Shown here one piece after another: positions 1 through 5,327 of a DNA stretch of 5,327 nucleotides. The notes beneath the pieces were generated by a model. The model made no database searches and was not told where the DNA came from. It saw only the letters and a list, made by a program, of their open reading frames with translations. Every line of letters starts with the position of its first letter. Positions within the stretch are counted from its first letter, which is position 1. Location of the stretch: positions 1-5,327 of the forward strand of contig CAITSH010000178.1 in the NCBI GenBank assembly GCA_903895005.1, given 5' to 3'. The position numbers and the translations under genes were made by a program. The DNA comes from an uncultured Pseudomonadota bacterium. Lineage in GTDB: Bacteria > Pseudomonadota > Gammaproteobacteria > Burkholderiales > SG8-39.

Positions 1-131
1 GCCTTGTTCTCGTAAGGGACCATATCCTCAAGATCGAGCAGCACGACATCCGCCCCGGACTTCAGCGCGCGGGCCAGCTGCAGCGGCGCATCGGCCGGGG
101 TCAGGAGGAGTGATCGAAAGTCCTGTTCCAT
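1..131 (-). CDS. CitE/HpcH-like aldolase-lyase, N-terminal part only (runs off the left edge)
   Basis: The minus strand read from 131 encodes 43 residues beginning MEQDFRSLLLTPADAPLQLA and continuing through SGADVVLLDLEDMVPYENK before the window ends. The early 'RSLLLTP' strand and the 'GADVVLLDLEDMV' block match the first two beta strands of the HpcH/HpaI aldolase / citrate lyase beta-subunit fold, where the usual forms are RSLLFVPG and ADAVILDLEDAV. Members cleave or form C-C bonds in acyl-CoA or keto-acid substrates (citryl-CoA, malyl-CoA and relatives) in the cytoplasm. The substrate cannot be told from this part, because most of the active site lies outside the window. The frame stays open upstream to a TAG at 218-216. 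An in-frame GTG at 140 is an alternative start. ATG at 131 is preferred because it gives the usual short N-terminus, but neither start has a strong Shine-Dalgarno sequence. The gene is divergent from the porin. Confidence 0.75.
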   Translation of the reverse strand, partial: MEQDFRSLLLTPADAPLQLARALKSGADVVLLDLEDMVPYENK

Positions 132-163
132 CCGCTTCACATGACACCGCAATCGGTGCCCGC

Positions 164-214
164 CAAGTCCTGATTCGGACCAAGTCCCGATTCGTGGCAA
201 GTCCCGATTCGCGC
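164..214. repeat. Three tandem copies of a 17-bp repeat, each with a GATTC
   Basis: Copies start at 164, 181 and 198, exactly 17 bases apart: CAAGTCCTGATTCGGAC, CAAGTCCCGATTCGTGG and CAAGTCCCGATTCGCGC. The first 14 bases (CAAGTCCYGATTCG) are the same in all three except for one C/T change; the last three bases vary. Each copy contains GATTC (172-176, 189-193, 206-210), which fits GANTC, the methylation site of the alphaproteobacterial CcrM enzyme. The array lies 33 bases upstream of the lyase start codon and about 410 upstream of the porin. It is more likely to affect the lyase gene, if it affects either. Confidence 0.9.
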
Positions 215-371
215 TCTAGCGGGCGAGGCCTGGCACGGAATCACCCGACAGGGGGGCGGTGTCTGTGAGGAAAAGAGGCCGGTCGGGCCTGTCTGTCCCG
301 CCAGGCACTCCCGATCTGTCGCGCCGCGCGCCCATTTTGTGCCAGAACCGTGCCGGGTCGTGCGTTTCTCA

Positions 372-386
372 TTAAGGATGAGTTAA
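372..386. promoter_or_regulatory. Possible CtrA-type box, TTAA-N7-TTAA
   Basis: TTAA at 372-375 and TTAA at 383-386 are separated by exactly seven bases, which is the full CtrA consensus spacing known from Caulobacter and its relatives. A third TTAA follows at 389-392. An AACTAT at 407-412 lies 18 bases after the TTAAGT at 383-388, so the box could overlap the -35 region of a porin promoter. That would give a 5' leader of about 200 bases. The motif match is seen directly; binding and promoter activity are inferred. Confidence 0.4.
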
Positions 387-412
387 GTTTAAAGCACTGC
401 ATGCCCAACTAT

Positions 413-431
413 GTTGCAGAAAAGCCGCAAC
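413..431. repeat. Short inverted repeat GTTGC-N9-GCAAC
   Basis: GTTGC at 413-417 and GCAAC at 427-431 are exact reverse complements with nine bases between them, just downstream of the possible CtrA box. The element could be an operator or a small hairpin at the start of the porin transcript. Five-base arms also occur by chance, so the assignment is weak. Confidence 0.25.
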
Positions 432-612
432 CCTCTGTGAAACAAGCCGACACTAGCCCAAAACCGAAGCGTAACAGGTCGTGAAACCTAACGGCGTCTA
501 ATGTCTGATTCATCGGATTGGGCGGATCAAACACAACGACCGTCAATCGGGTTTCGGAAGCAGCGTCCGCGTTGAGTTTTGGCGCCTCCTTTCGGATCGG
601 GTCTTTCACATT

Positions 613-617
613 GGAGG
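613..617 (+). promoter_or_regulatory. Ribosome-binding site of the first porin gene
   Basis: GGAGG lies six bases upstream of the ATG at 624. It fixes the start against an upstream in-frame TTG at 579, which has no comparable site and would place 15 extra residues before the signal peptide. A CCTCC at 585-589 is exactly complementary to this site and could hide it in the mRNA. Confidence 0.9.
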
Positions 618-623
618 TTTCTT

Positions 624-2369
624 ATGAAGCTCGCAAAGAGTCTTCTGCTCGGTTCGGCCGCGGCGCTCGTCGCCACTGCCGGTTCTGCTGCCGATCTGCC
701 CGCCACGAAGGCGGCACCGGTTTCATACGTCAAGGTCTGCGACGCCTATGGCGCGGGCTTCTTCTACATCCCCGGCACCGACACCTGCATCAAGGTCGGC
801 GGACGTGTCCGCGCTGACTTCGCGATGTCGGGGCGTCAGAATGTATATGCAAGCAATGCTTATGCGGCTTACGGCAAGGACATTGTCGGCGGCTACATCT
901 ATAACTACGCCCTCACCGCTACTCAGTCCTCTGCCAACCTGGGTTACCAAGGCAGCACTGCCCATCCTTACAACGGTCAGCTTGCTGTTTGGACCTTCGA
1001 TACCCTTGGTGCCGCCGTTTCGGTTGCTGGTGGCGCGTATGGTGCGAGTGCGTCCAGGGGGATTGGTGATACCATAACCGGTAACGCCAGCACCTCAACG
1101 CGCTTCGGCTATGTTGCTGCGAACGGCGTCGCGGCTCAGGCCTCCAGCATTTACGGCTGGGAAGCCCGCGCCCGCGTTGATCTCGACGCGCGCACAGCGA
1201 CCTCGATGGGTACGGTCCAGGCCGTTTCCTCCATCCGTCTTGCCCGCACCACGGGTATGCTGGATCAGGTCGGTCCTGCCCAGTCGTCTTCCGGCGCTGG
1301 CGCGACCCTCGAAGCTGCCTACATCCGCTTTGCCGGCTTCACCTTCGGCGTTGCGAAGGACAACTTCTCCTTCATGCCGTCCACCTTCTACGGTGCCGGC
1401 CATTGGTCGTCGTTCGCCAACGGTGCCAAGCAGATCGCCTATACGGCGGTTCTCGGCGGCGGCTTCTCTGCCACGCTCGCGATGCAGGATGCCACTGATA
1501 CAACCGCCGGCGGTGCTAACGCTCTCGGCACATTGGTTGCGGGCTCTACCGCGAACGCCAACGAATGGGTGTTGAGCACGGTCAATAACTACGGTTCTGC
1601 TGAAGCTACCTCCAATGGTGCCCCGGCATATTCGTATAACAAAATGCCGCAGGTCAATGGTCGTGTAGACTTCGATCAGGCATGGGGCACTGTGTCTGCT
1701 ATGGGTGCCGTTGGTTCTGCCGTTGGAGTCAACTCTTCTGGTACTTATGACAAGTCCAAGTCGACTTATGCTGTCGCCGCTGGCCTGAAGCTTAACTTGC
1801 CGATGATTGCCGCCGGTGACGTCTTGTGGCTGAATGGTGGCTATTCGGACGGCATGACCGAGTACACCACGAACTGGACGTCGTTCAAGTCGTCCGACGT
1901 CAAGCGGAACGTTGGTGGCTATGTTGTCAACCATCCGTCTTGGGTTGTGACCTCGAACGGCATTGAAACCGTCAAGGCCTGGAACGCCGCTGCAGTGTTC
2001 ACGCACTTCTGGGCACCACAATGGCGTCACTCGTTCCTTGCGACTTACGGCGAGGCGAATGGGACGACGACATCGAAGCAGCTTGCTTGGGGCCAGACTG
2101 GTGCCTTCGGCGATGCGAAGGTCTGGAACCTCGGCACACAGCTTACTTGGTTGCCGACGAAGGACTTTGAAATCGGCGTCGACGTGCTCTACGCACGTGT
2201 TGAGCAGGACGTTCGTCGCATTACCGGTGTGAACACGCCTGGTGTTGCAGCCGCTGCTTCCAGTGCTCCCGCTCAGTACCAACTGACTGGCGCAACTTAT
2301 GCGTCCAAGGTGACCAGAGAAAGCATGGGCAATTTCACGGGACGCCTCCGCGTAGAGCGGACGTTCTGA
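624..2369 (+). CDS. Outer-membrane porin, Rhizobiales Porin_2 family
   Basis: This 581-residue protein is a secreted beta-barrel channel for passive uptake of small hydrophilic solutes across the outer membrane. Residues 1-22 form a Sec signal peptide: two early lysines, a hydrophobic stretch [11 protein letters not shown], and a likely cut after GSA before ADLP. The mature N-terminus carries the family block [20 protein letters not shown] (35-54) followed by CIKVGG, with Cys39 and Cys55 placed to form a disulfide. Alternating aromatic/small-residue strands follow, for example [18 protein letters not shown] (231-248), [17 protein letters not shown] (271-287), [18 protein letters not shown] (346-363) and [20 protein letters not shown] (501-520). 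The chain ends in the phenylalanine of RLRVERTF, the usual barrel-assembly signal. The gene has its own terminator and appears monocistronic. Its length is on the long side for the family, with probable large surface loops around 291-340 and 411-450. Solute preference cannot be read from the sequence. Family assignment is firm. Confidence 0.95.
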   Translation: MKLAKSLLLGSAAALVATAGSAADLPATKAAPVSYVKVCDAYGAGFFYIPGTDTCIKVGGRVRADFAMSGRQNVYASNAYAAYGKDIVGGYIYNYALTATQSSANLGYQGSTAHPYNGQLAVWTFDTLGAAVSVAGGAYGASASRGIGDTITGNASTSTRFGYVAANGVAAQASSIYGWEARARVDLDARTATSMGTVQAVSSIRLARTTGMLDQVGPAQSSSGAGATLEAAYIRFAGFTFGVAKDNFSFMPSTFYGAGHWSSFANGAKQIAYTAVLGGGFSATLAMQDATDTTAGGANALGTLVAGSTANANEWVLSTVNNYGSAEATSNGAPAYSYNKMPQVNGRVDFDQAWGTVSAMGAVGSAVGVNSSGTYDKSKSTYAVAAGLKLNLPMIAAGDVLWLNGGYSDGMTEYTTNWTSFKSSDVKRNVGGYVVNHPSWVVTSNGIETVKAWNAAAVFTHFWAPQWRHSFLATYGEANGTTTSKQLAWGQTGAFGDAKVWNLGTQLTWLPTKDFEIGVDVLYARVEQDVRRITGVNTPGVAAAASSAPAQYQLTGATYASKVTRESMGNFTGRLRVERTF

Positions 2370-2398
2370 TCTGCTCGAATTGAGCTGAAACAAATGAG

Positions 2399-2426
2399 CC
2401 CCGGAGCGCAAGCTCCGGGGTTTTTT
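2399..2426 (+). terminator. Intrinsic terminator of the first porin gene
   Basis: A perfect 9-bp GC-rich stem (CCCCGGAGC at 2399-2407 with GCTCCGGGG at 2412-2420) is closed by the tetraloop GCAA, a stable GNRA type, and followed by six T residues (2421-2426). It lies 29 bases after the porin stop codon. It should end most porin transcripts before the glycosyltransferase gene. Confidence 0.93.
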
Positions 2427-2428
2427 CA

Positions 2429-2457
2429 TTGCCCCGACACTCAAAAAATGACATATG
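2429..2457 (+). promoter_or_regulatory. Weak candidate promoter for the TPR-glycosyltransferase gene
   Basis: The terminator implies that the next gene needs its own promoter in the 77 bases from 2427 to 2503. The best pair found by eye is TTGCCC (2429-2434), a 17-base gap, and CATATG (2452-2457). These match the sigma-70 type consensus at four of six and three of six positions. The match is poor and the call is tentative. Confidence 0.2.
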
Positions 2458-2488
2458 GCGCGCTTATCGAGCGTATGTGTGCGCTGGC

Positions 2489-2493
2489 AGGAG
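2489..2493 (+). promoter_or_regulatory. Ribosome-binding site that sets the start of the TPR-glycosyltransferase
   Basis: AGGAG at 2489-2493 lies ten bases before the ATG at 2504. The frame is open further up to a TTG at 2429, but that codon sits three bases after the T run of the porin terminator and has no ribosome-binding site. The extra 25 residues it would add (MPRHSKNDIW…) do not look like a TPR. The start at 2504 is therefore preferred. Confidence 0.8.
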
Positions 2494-2503
2494 ATTGGCA
2501 AGT

Positions 2504-4696
2504 ATGGCCACAAGCCTCAATTACGATTTGCTTGTCGAAGGGCAGGAAGCCTTTGATCTCGGTCGGCTGGCCCAAGCTCGAATGCTGTTGAAAAAATCGA
2601 TGCAGGCGGGACCGACGTTCGATGCTGCTTTCCTCATCGCGTTGACGTATGGCAAGCAAGGAAATCTGAAAATGGCTGCGAGATTTTTCCGCGACGCCGT
2701 TCAGATCTCTCCCCATCTCCCGGAGGGGCATTATAATCTCGGGCGTGCATTACAGCTGCTGAAAGACTTTTCGGCGGCACGCGACGCTTATCAGACGGCA
2801 ATCACGCTCAGGCAGGACTATCACGAGGCGCTTCACAATCTCGGGGTTGTCCATGAGGAGTTAGGCGAGTTCGATGATGCAGTGTTGCGGCTGGGGCAGG
2901 CATTAAAGTTGCAGCCTGACGCAGCTGAAACGCATTTCAGTCTCGGTTCGATCCAAAGGAAGCTTGACCAAGCGGATGACGCCCTGTCGTCTCTCAGCCG
3001 GGCCTTGGAGATTGATCCACACCACGTCAAGGCGCTGCACAACCGTGGGCTTGTTTACCTCGCACGCCAGCGTTACCGGGAGGCTTTGGAGGATTTTGGC
3101 CAGGCGGTGCTGCTGGAGCCAGAGGATGAGGCTCATCATTTTCAAAAAGCGCAAGCTGCCGCCTATTTCAAACGCATCGATGTCGCCGCTGCAGCCTATA
3201 AGGAGGTGGTTCGCCTCAACCCGGAATATGCCGATGCTTGGCTGAACCTTGGAATTGCTTTGGATCAGATCAAAAGACACGGCGAGGCTATAACCTGCTT
3301 CGCGCGGTTTCAGAAACTACGGCCAGAAGCTCCTTATGTGCCAGGCTATTTGTATTATGCGCGGATGCATATATGCGAATGGGCGAATTATACGTCGTGC
3401 GCCGCCAGCATCATGGATAAGGTCGGCCGCGGCGAGCCCGCTATCATCCCGCATGGGCTCCTATTGCTCCCGTCGAGCCGCGTCCAACAGAGACAAGCTG
3501 CCGAACTTTGGGTCAAGGACAAGTTCGTAGCTGTAAATCCTCTGCCATTCCCATCGGCTCCGCGGAGCGGGGGCGATCGCATTCGCCTCGCCTATGTTTC
3601 GTCTGACTTGCACAATCATCCGGTAGGCATTCTGACAGCTCCGGTTTTTGACTTGCATGACCGAGATCGTTTTGAAATCTTTGCTTTTTCATTGGGTATT
3701 CCGTCGCGTGACGAGACCCGTCTTCGGATCGAAAATTCTGTGGACCACTTCATCAACGCGCGCGAGATGTCGGATGCCGAGCTTGTGGAGCGCGCGCGTT
3801 CCGAAGGGATCGACATTGCGCTCGACCTGAATGGCTATACGGCGGAAAATCGCTCTGCCGCCTTTGCTATGCGACTTGCTCCGGTTCAGGTAAATTATCT
3901 TGGTTATTCTAGCACGATGGCTGCGCCATTCATTGATTACATCATTGCTGATCCCGTTCTCATTCCTCCGAGCCATGTTGACGGCTACACGGAAAATGTC
4001 GTTCGACTTCCTGATTGCTACATGCCAGCCGATCCAAGGCGGAAAGTCTCGACAGTGTCGATGACGCGCGCCGAAGCCGGACTGCCAGAAGTCGGATTTG
4101 TTTTTTGTGCGTTCAATAACCCCTACAAGATATCTCCTTCGCAATTTGATTTGTGGATGGAGATTCTTCGATCAGTTCCAGAAAGCGTTCTTTGGCTTTC
4201 TCCCTCATCGTTGCAAGGCATGGAAAACTTGCGGCTTGAAGCTCGCCGTCGTGGCGTCGATCCGGTGCGATTGATTTTTTCAAAGCGAGTTGACAAGCTC
4301 AGCGACCACTTGGCGCGTAAGTGCTTGGCCGATCTCTTTCTCGACACCGTGCCGCACAATGCCCATGCGACAGCAAACGATGCGCTCTGTGCAGGGCTTC
4401 CGATACTCACGCGTTTAGGTGACGGATTTGCTGGACGGGTGGCTGGAAGCCTGTTGAGCGCAATCGGCATGTCTGACATGATCGTCTCCGATGAAGCGGA
4501 GTATGTTAGCCGCGCGATCGATATAGCAACGACGCCGGGTGGCAGCGCCAAACTAAAGGCGAGGCTCGCAGCCAACGCCGAAAAATCGGCATTGTTCGAC
4601 ACCGATCTTTATGTGCGCAATCTCGAACGAGCGTTCTTTAGGATGCACCAATGCCGGATGCAGGGGCTTTCACCGGCACCTTTTGACGTGAGCTGA
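2504..4696 (+). CDS. TPR-repeat O-GlcNAc transferase-like glycosyltransferase (GT41, SPINDLY type)
   Basis: This 730-residue protein has no signal peptide or membrane segment, so it is probably cytoplasmic. Residues about 7-278 form eight consecutive 34-residue TPR units with little break in register (boundaries near 41, 75, 109, 143, 177, 211, 245), a surface for binding protein partners. Residues about 360-715 form the GT41 catalytic region. Its N-half has IRLAYVSSDLHNHP (360-373), DLNGYTAENR (441-450) and APVQVNYLGY (459-468). Its C-half has FNNPYKISP (537-545), SDHLARK (600-606) and HNAHATANDAL (618-628). By eye, His372, Lys542, His602, His621 and Asp626 align with His498, Lys842, His901, His920 and Asp925 of human OGT, so the nucleotide-sugar site looks intact. 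The long insert between the lobes of the animal enzyme is absent. The family moves GlcNAc, fucose or another hexose from a nucleotide sugar to Ser/Thr or Asn of proteins; donor and target are unknown here. Sampled stretches are poorer in G+C than the flanks. Family call firm, specificity unknown. Confidence 0.93.
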   Translation: MATSLNYDLLVEGQEAFDLGRLAQARMLLKKSMQAGPTFDAAFLIALTYGKQGNLKMAARFFRDAVQISPHLPEGHYNLGRALQLLKDFSAARDAYQTAITLRQDYHEALHNLGVVHEELGEFDDAVLRLGQALKLQPDAAETHFSLGSIQRKLDQADDALSSLSRALEIDPHHVKALHNRGLVYLARQRYREALEDFGQAVLLEPEDEAHHFQKAQAAAYFKRIDVAAAAYKEVVRLNPEYADAWLNLGIALDQIKRHGEAITCFARFQKLRPEAPYVPGYLYYARMHICEWANYTSCAASIMDKVGRGEPAIIPHGLLLLPSSRVQQRQAAELWVKDKFVAVNPLPFPSAPRSGGDRIRLAYVSSDLHNHPVGILTAPVFDLHDRDRFEIFAFSLGIPSRDETRLRIENSVDHFINAREMSDAELVERARSEGIDIALDLNGYTAENRSAAFAMRLAPVQVNYLGYSSTMAAPFIDYIIADPVLIPPSHVDGYTENVVRLPDCYMPADPRRKVSTVSMTRAEAGLPEVGFVFCAFNNPYKISPSQFDLWMEILRSVPESVLWLSPSSLQGMENLRLEARRRGVDPVRLIFSKRVDKLSDHLARKCLADLFLDTVPHNAHATANDALCAGLPILTRLGDGFAGRVAGSLLSAIGMSDMIVSDEAEYVSRAIDIATTPGGSAKLKARLAANAEKSALFDTDLYVRNLERAFFRMHQCRMQGLSPAPFDVS

Positions 4697-4737
4697 GGCG
4701 GTCTTCCCGTGACCGACTTGCTCGGTGTTATCCGCCT
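4696..4737 (+). terminator. Possible hairpin just after the glycosyltransferase stop codon
   Basis: AGGCGG (4696-4701) can pair with CCGCCT (4732-4737), and within the loop ACCGA (4712-4716) can pair with TCGGT (4722-4726). The position at the stop codon suits a 3'-end structure. No T run follows, so this is not a classic intrinsic terminator. Termination here may depend on Rho or occur further on. Confidence 0.25.
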
Positions 4738-4864
4738 GTGGCGCATGGACCATACAAACCTGGACACAAGTGCCGCGTCGGCTCCGAGCGCAGCGGCGCC
4801 ATCCAGAAGCGTCACATGAGGCGCTTGCGTCGCTGCCGTTGCGGCACATGATCGCGATGCGTGA

Positions 4865-4895
4865 CTGGGTTGCTTCGCTCTGCTCGCAATGACGG
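4865..4895. repeat. REP-like dispersed repeat (ttgcttcgct…gcaatgacg type)
   Basis: The stretch CTGGGTTGCTTCGCTCTGCT followed by CGCAATGACGG resembles a short intergenic repeat found in many copies in Bradyrhizobium, Rhodopseudomonas and other proteobacterial genomes, usually seen as gtcattgcgagcgaagcgaa plus gcaatcc on the other strand. Translated on the minus strand it gives HCEQSEATQ, a known mark of spurious proteins called through this repeat. Its edges cannot be set from one copy. Recognition is from memory of the family. Confidence 0.6.
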
Positions 4896-4973
4896 TGGAG
4901 AGCTTGCCGCTCACAGCCACGCTTGTGCCGCGCCTGATGATCGCGCCTCCAGCGCCGGACCCGGGTCCCCCGC

Positions 4974-5015
4974 AACCTGAGGCTGCCAGAGACCGGAAAG
5001 ACTCACGCTCAGGTT
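4974..5015. repeat. 8-bp inverted repeat with a 26-base spacer
   Basis: AACCTGAG (4974-4981) and CTCAGGTT (5008-5015) are exact reverse complements. The pair could form a long-loop hairpin in an RNA or be the ends of a small repeat unit. There is no adjoining T run and no gene close by that explains it. Confidence 0.4.
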
Positions 5016-5161
5016 TCCGTCTGTGGGGAAAAAGGGCAGGGCGGGGTGCGTAACTGTTGCGCTTGCGCCACGCGCTGCCTGCAAATGCATCTTCAGATCG
5101 TATCTTTTCCACTTTTCAGGAGACGAACTGCAAAGGCCTGTTTACGTTCTTTTCAGCTTCC

Positions 5162-5179
5162 GGATTCCCCGGGGCATCC
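5162..5179. repeat. 18-bp near-perfect palindrome upstream of the second porin
   Basis: GGATTCCCC (5162-5170) faces GGGGCATCC (5171-5179). Eight of nine base pairs match, with only T5166/C5175 unpaired. It lies 129 bases upstream of the second porin start, a plausible place for a dimeric regulator's operator. It may also be chance in GC-rich DNA. Confidence 0.45.
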
Positions 5180-5297
5180 AGAAACGCCCGTCATGTTGGC
5201 GGCGGTGTCTGGCAGGCGGTTCCGGGTGGTGTCCTTTGCGGATGCGTTTCGGGCGGTCTCTCATTTTTGAACCAATGATTTTTTGAAGTCATTTTTT

Positions 5298-5302
5298 GGA
5301 GG
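5298..5302 (+). promoter_or_regulatory. Ribosome-binding site of the second porin gene
   Basis: GGAGG lies six bases before the ATG at 5309, the same spacing as at the first porin. It sits in a T-rich leader. Confidence 0.85.
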
Positions 5303-5308
5303 TTTTTT

Positions 5309-5327
5309 ATGAAGCTCGCCAAGAGCC
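5309..5327 (+). CDS. Second porin, first six codons only (runs off the right edge)
   Basis: Only MKLAKS plus one base is visible. These six residues equal the first six of the complete porin, and the DNA from TTGGAGG through the end of the window matches 29 of 32 bases of positions 611-642. Two of the three differences are silent third-codon changes (GCA/GCC, AGT/AGC) and one is in the spacer after the ribosome-binding site. The shared ribosome-binding site and signal-peptide start make a paralogous Porin_2 gene the natural reading. The body of the gene is not seen, so a truncated copy cannot be excluded. Confidence 0.75.

Larger units (their letters stand above)
132..623. other. Divergent intergenic region, lyase gene / porin gene
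   Basis: These 492 bases separate the left-pointing lyase gene from the right-pointing porin gene, so promoters for both should lie here. No open frame in it looks like a gene. From left to right it holds a three-copy 17-bp tandem repeat (164-214), a GC-rich stretch with a small hairpin (arms 276-280 and 286-290), an A+T-richer block at about 365-450 with a TTAA-N7-TTAA motif and a GTTGC/GCAAC inverted repeat, and then the porin leader with its ribosome-binding site. The A+T-rich block is the most promoter-like part for the porin. No textbook -35/-10 pair is clear by eye. Confidence 0.8.
4697..5308. other. Gene-free region between the glycosyltransferase and the second porin
   Basis: No frame in these 612 bases shows a believable start or a recognisable protein. 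The left half (to about 5040) is very GC-rich, for example 44 of 60 bases G or C at 4921-4980, and holds a REP-like repeat and an 8-bp inverted repeat. The right half becomes A+T-richer towards the second porin, with an 18-bp near-palindrome at 5162-5179 and a T-rich leader at 5261-5308. The promoter of the second porin should be in the right half, but no clear -35/-10 pair is seen. Confidence 0.75.

Noticed and set aside
164..214. CRISPR array
   Set aside because: The three units are only 17 bp and directly abut with no spacers, so this is a simple tandem repeat.
409..609. Small minus-strand frame of 66 codons in the porin upstream region
   Set aside because: No ribosome-binding site or similarity to a known protein, and it covers the likely porin promoter and leader.
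1095..2513. Open frame of 472 codons on the minus strand opposite the porin
   Set aside because: It is fully antisense to a well-recognised porin, crosses the porin terminator, and its translation shows no recognisable domain or ribosome-binding site. Long antisense frames are common opposite GC-rich genes.
4670..4975. Minus-strand frame of 101 codons containing HCEQSEATQ
   Set aside because: That peptide is a translation of the dispersed repeat at 4865-4895 and is typical of spurious calls.
4609..5112. Minus-strand frame of 167 codons across the spacer after the glycosyltransferase
   Set aside because: It starts inside the glycosyltransferase's opposite strand region, runs through the REP-like repeat (giving 'SRAKQPS'), and has no family features.
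5023..5286. Overlapping plus-strand frames before the second porin
   Set aside because: None has a good ribosome-binding site or recognisable sequence, they overlap each other in three frames, and they occupy the region expected to hold the porin's promoter and leader.

Overview
The window looks like a chromosomal segment of a GC-rich alphaproteobacterium in the Hyphomicrobiales, most likely near Bradyrhizobium, Afipia or Rhodopseudomonas. The main reasons are a porin of the Rhizobiales type (Porin_2 family) with the typical start '[15 protein letters not shown]' and the 'YVKVC…[13 protein letters not shown]' block, a short dispersed repeat of the 'ttgcttcgct…gcaatgacg' kind common in that group, and a possible CtrA box with several CcrM-type GANTC sites. 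The genus is an inference; no marker gene is present.

Layout, left to right. (1) Positions 1-131, minus strand: the first 43 codons of a CitE/HpcH-like aldolase-lyase gene that runs off the left edge. (2) Positions 132-623: a 492-base divergent intergenic region with three tandem 17-bp repeats, each holding a GATTC, then a TTAA-N7-TTAA motif about 240 bases upstream of the porin start. (3) Positions 624-2369, plus: a complete 581-residue outer-membrane porin, followed by a strong intrinsic terminator (2399-2426). (4) Positions 2504-4696, plus: a complete 730-residue protein with eight TPR repeats and an O-GlcNAc-transferase-like (GT41, SPINDLY-type) domain. (5) Positions 4697-5308: 612 bases with no convincing gene, holding a REP-like repeat and several inverted repeats. 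(6) Positions 5309-5327, plus: the first six codons of a second porin, with a ribosome-binding site and signal-peptide start almost identical to those of the first.

The two porins are secreted outer-membrane channels for small hydrophilic solutes. The GT41 protein should be cytoplasmic and would attach a sugar from a nucleotide sugar to protein targets. It has its own ribosome-binding site and lies behind the porin terminator, so it is probably a separate transcription unit. Nothing in the sequence directly links it to the porins beyond its position between them. The left-hand lyase gene is divergent and shares only the regulatory region.

No unmistakably new system is visible. The observations most worth checking are the GANTC-bearing tandem repeat next to the possible CtrA box, and the GT41 transferase placed between two porin genes.
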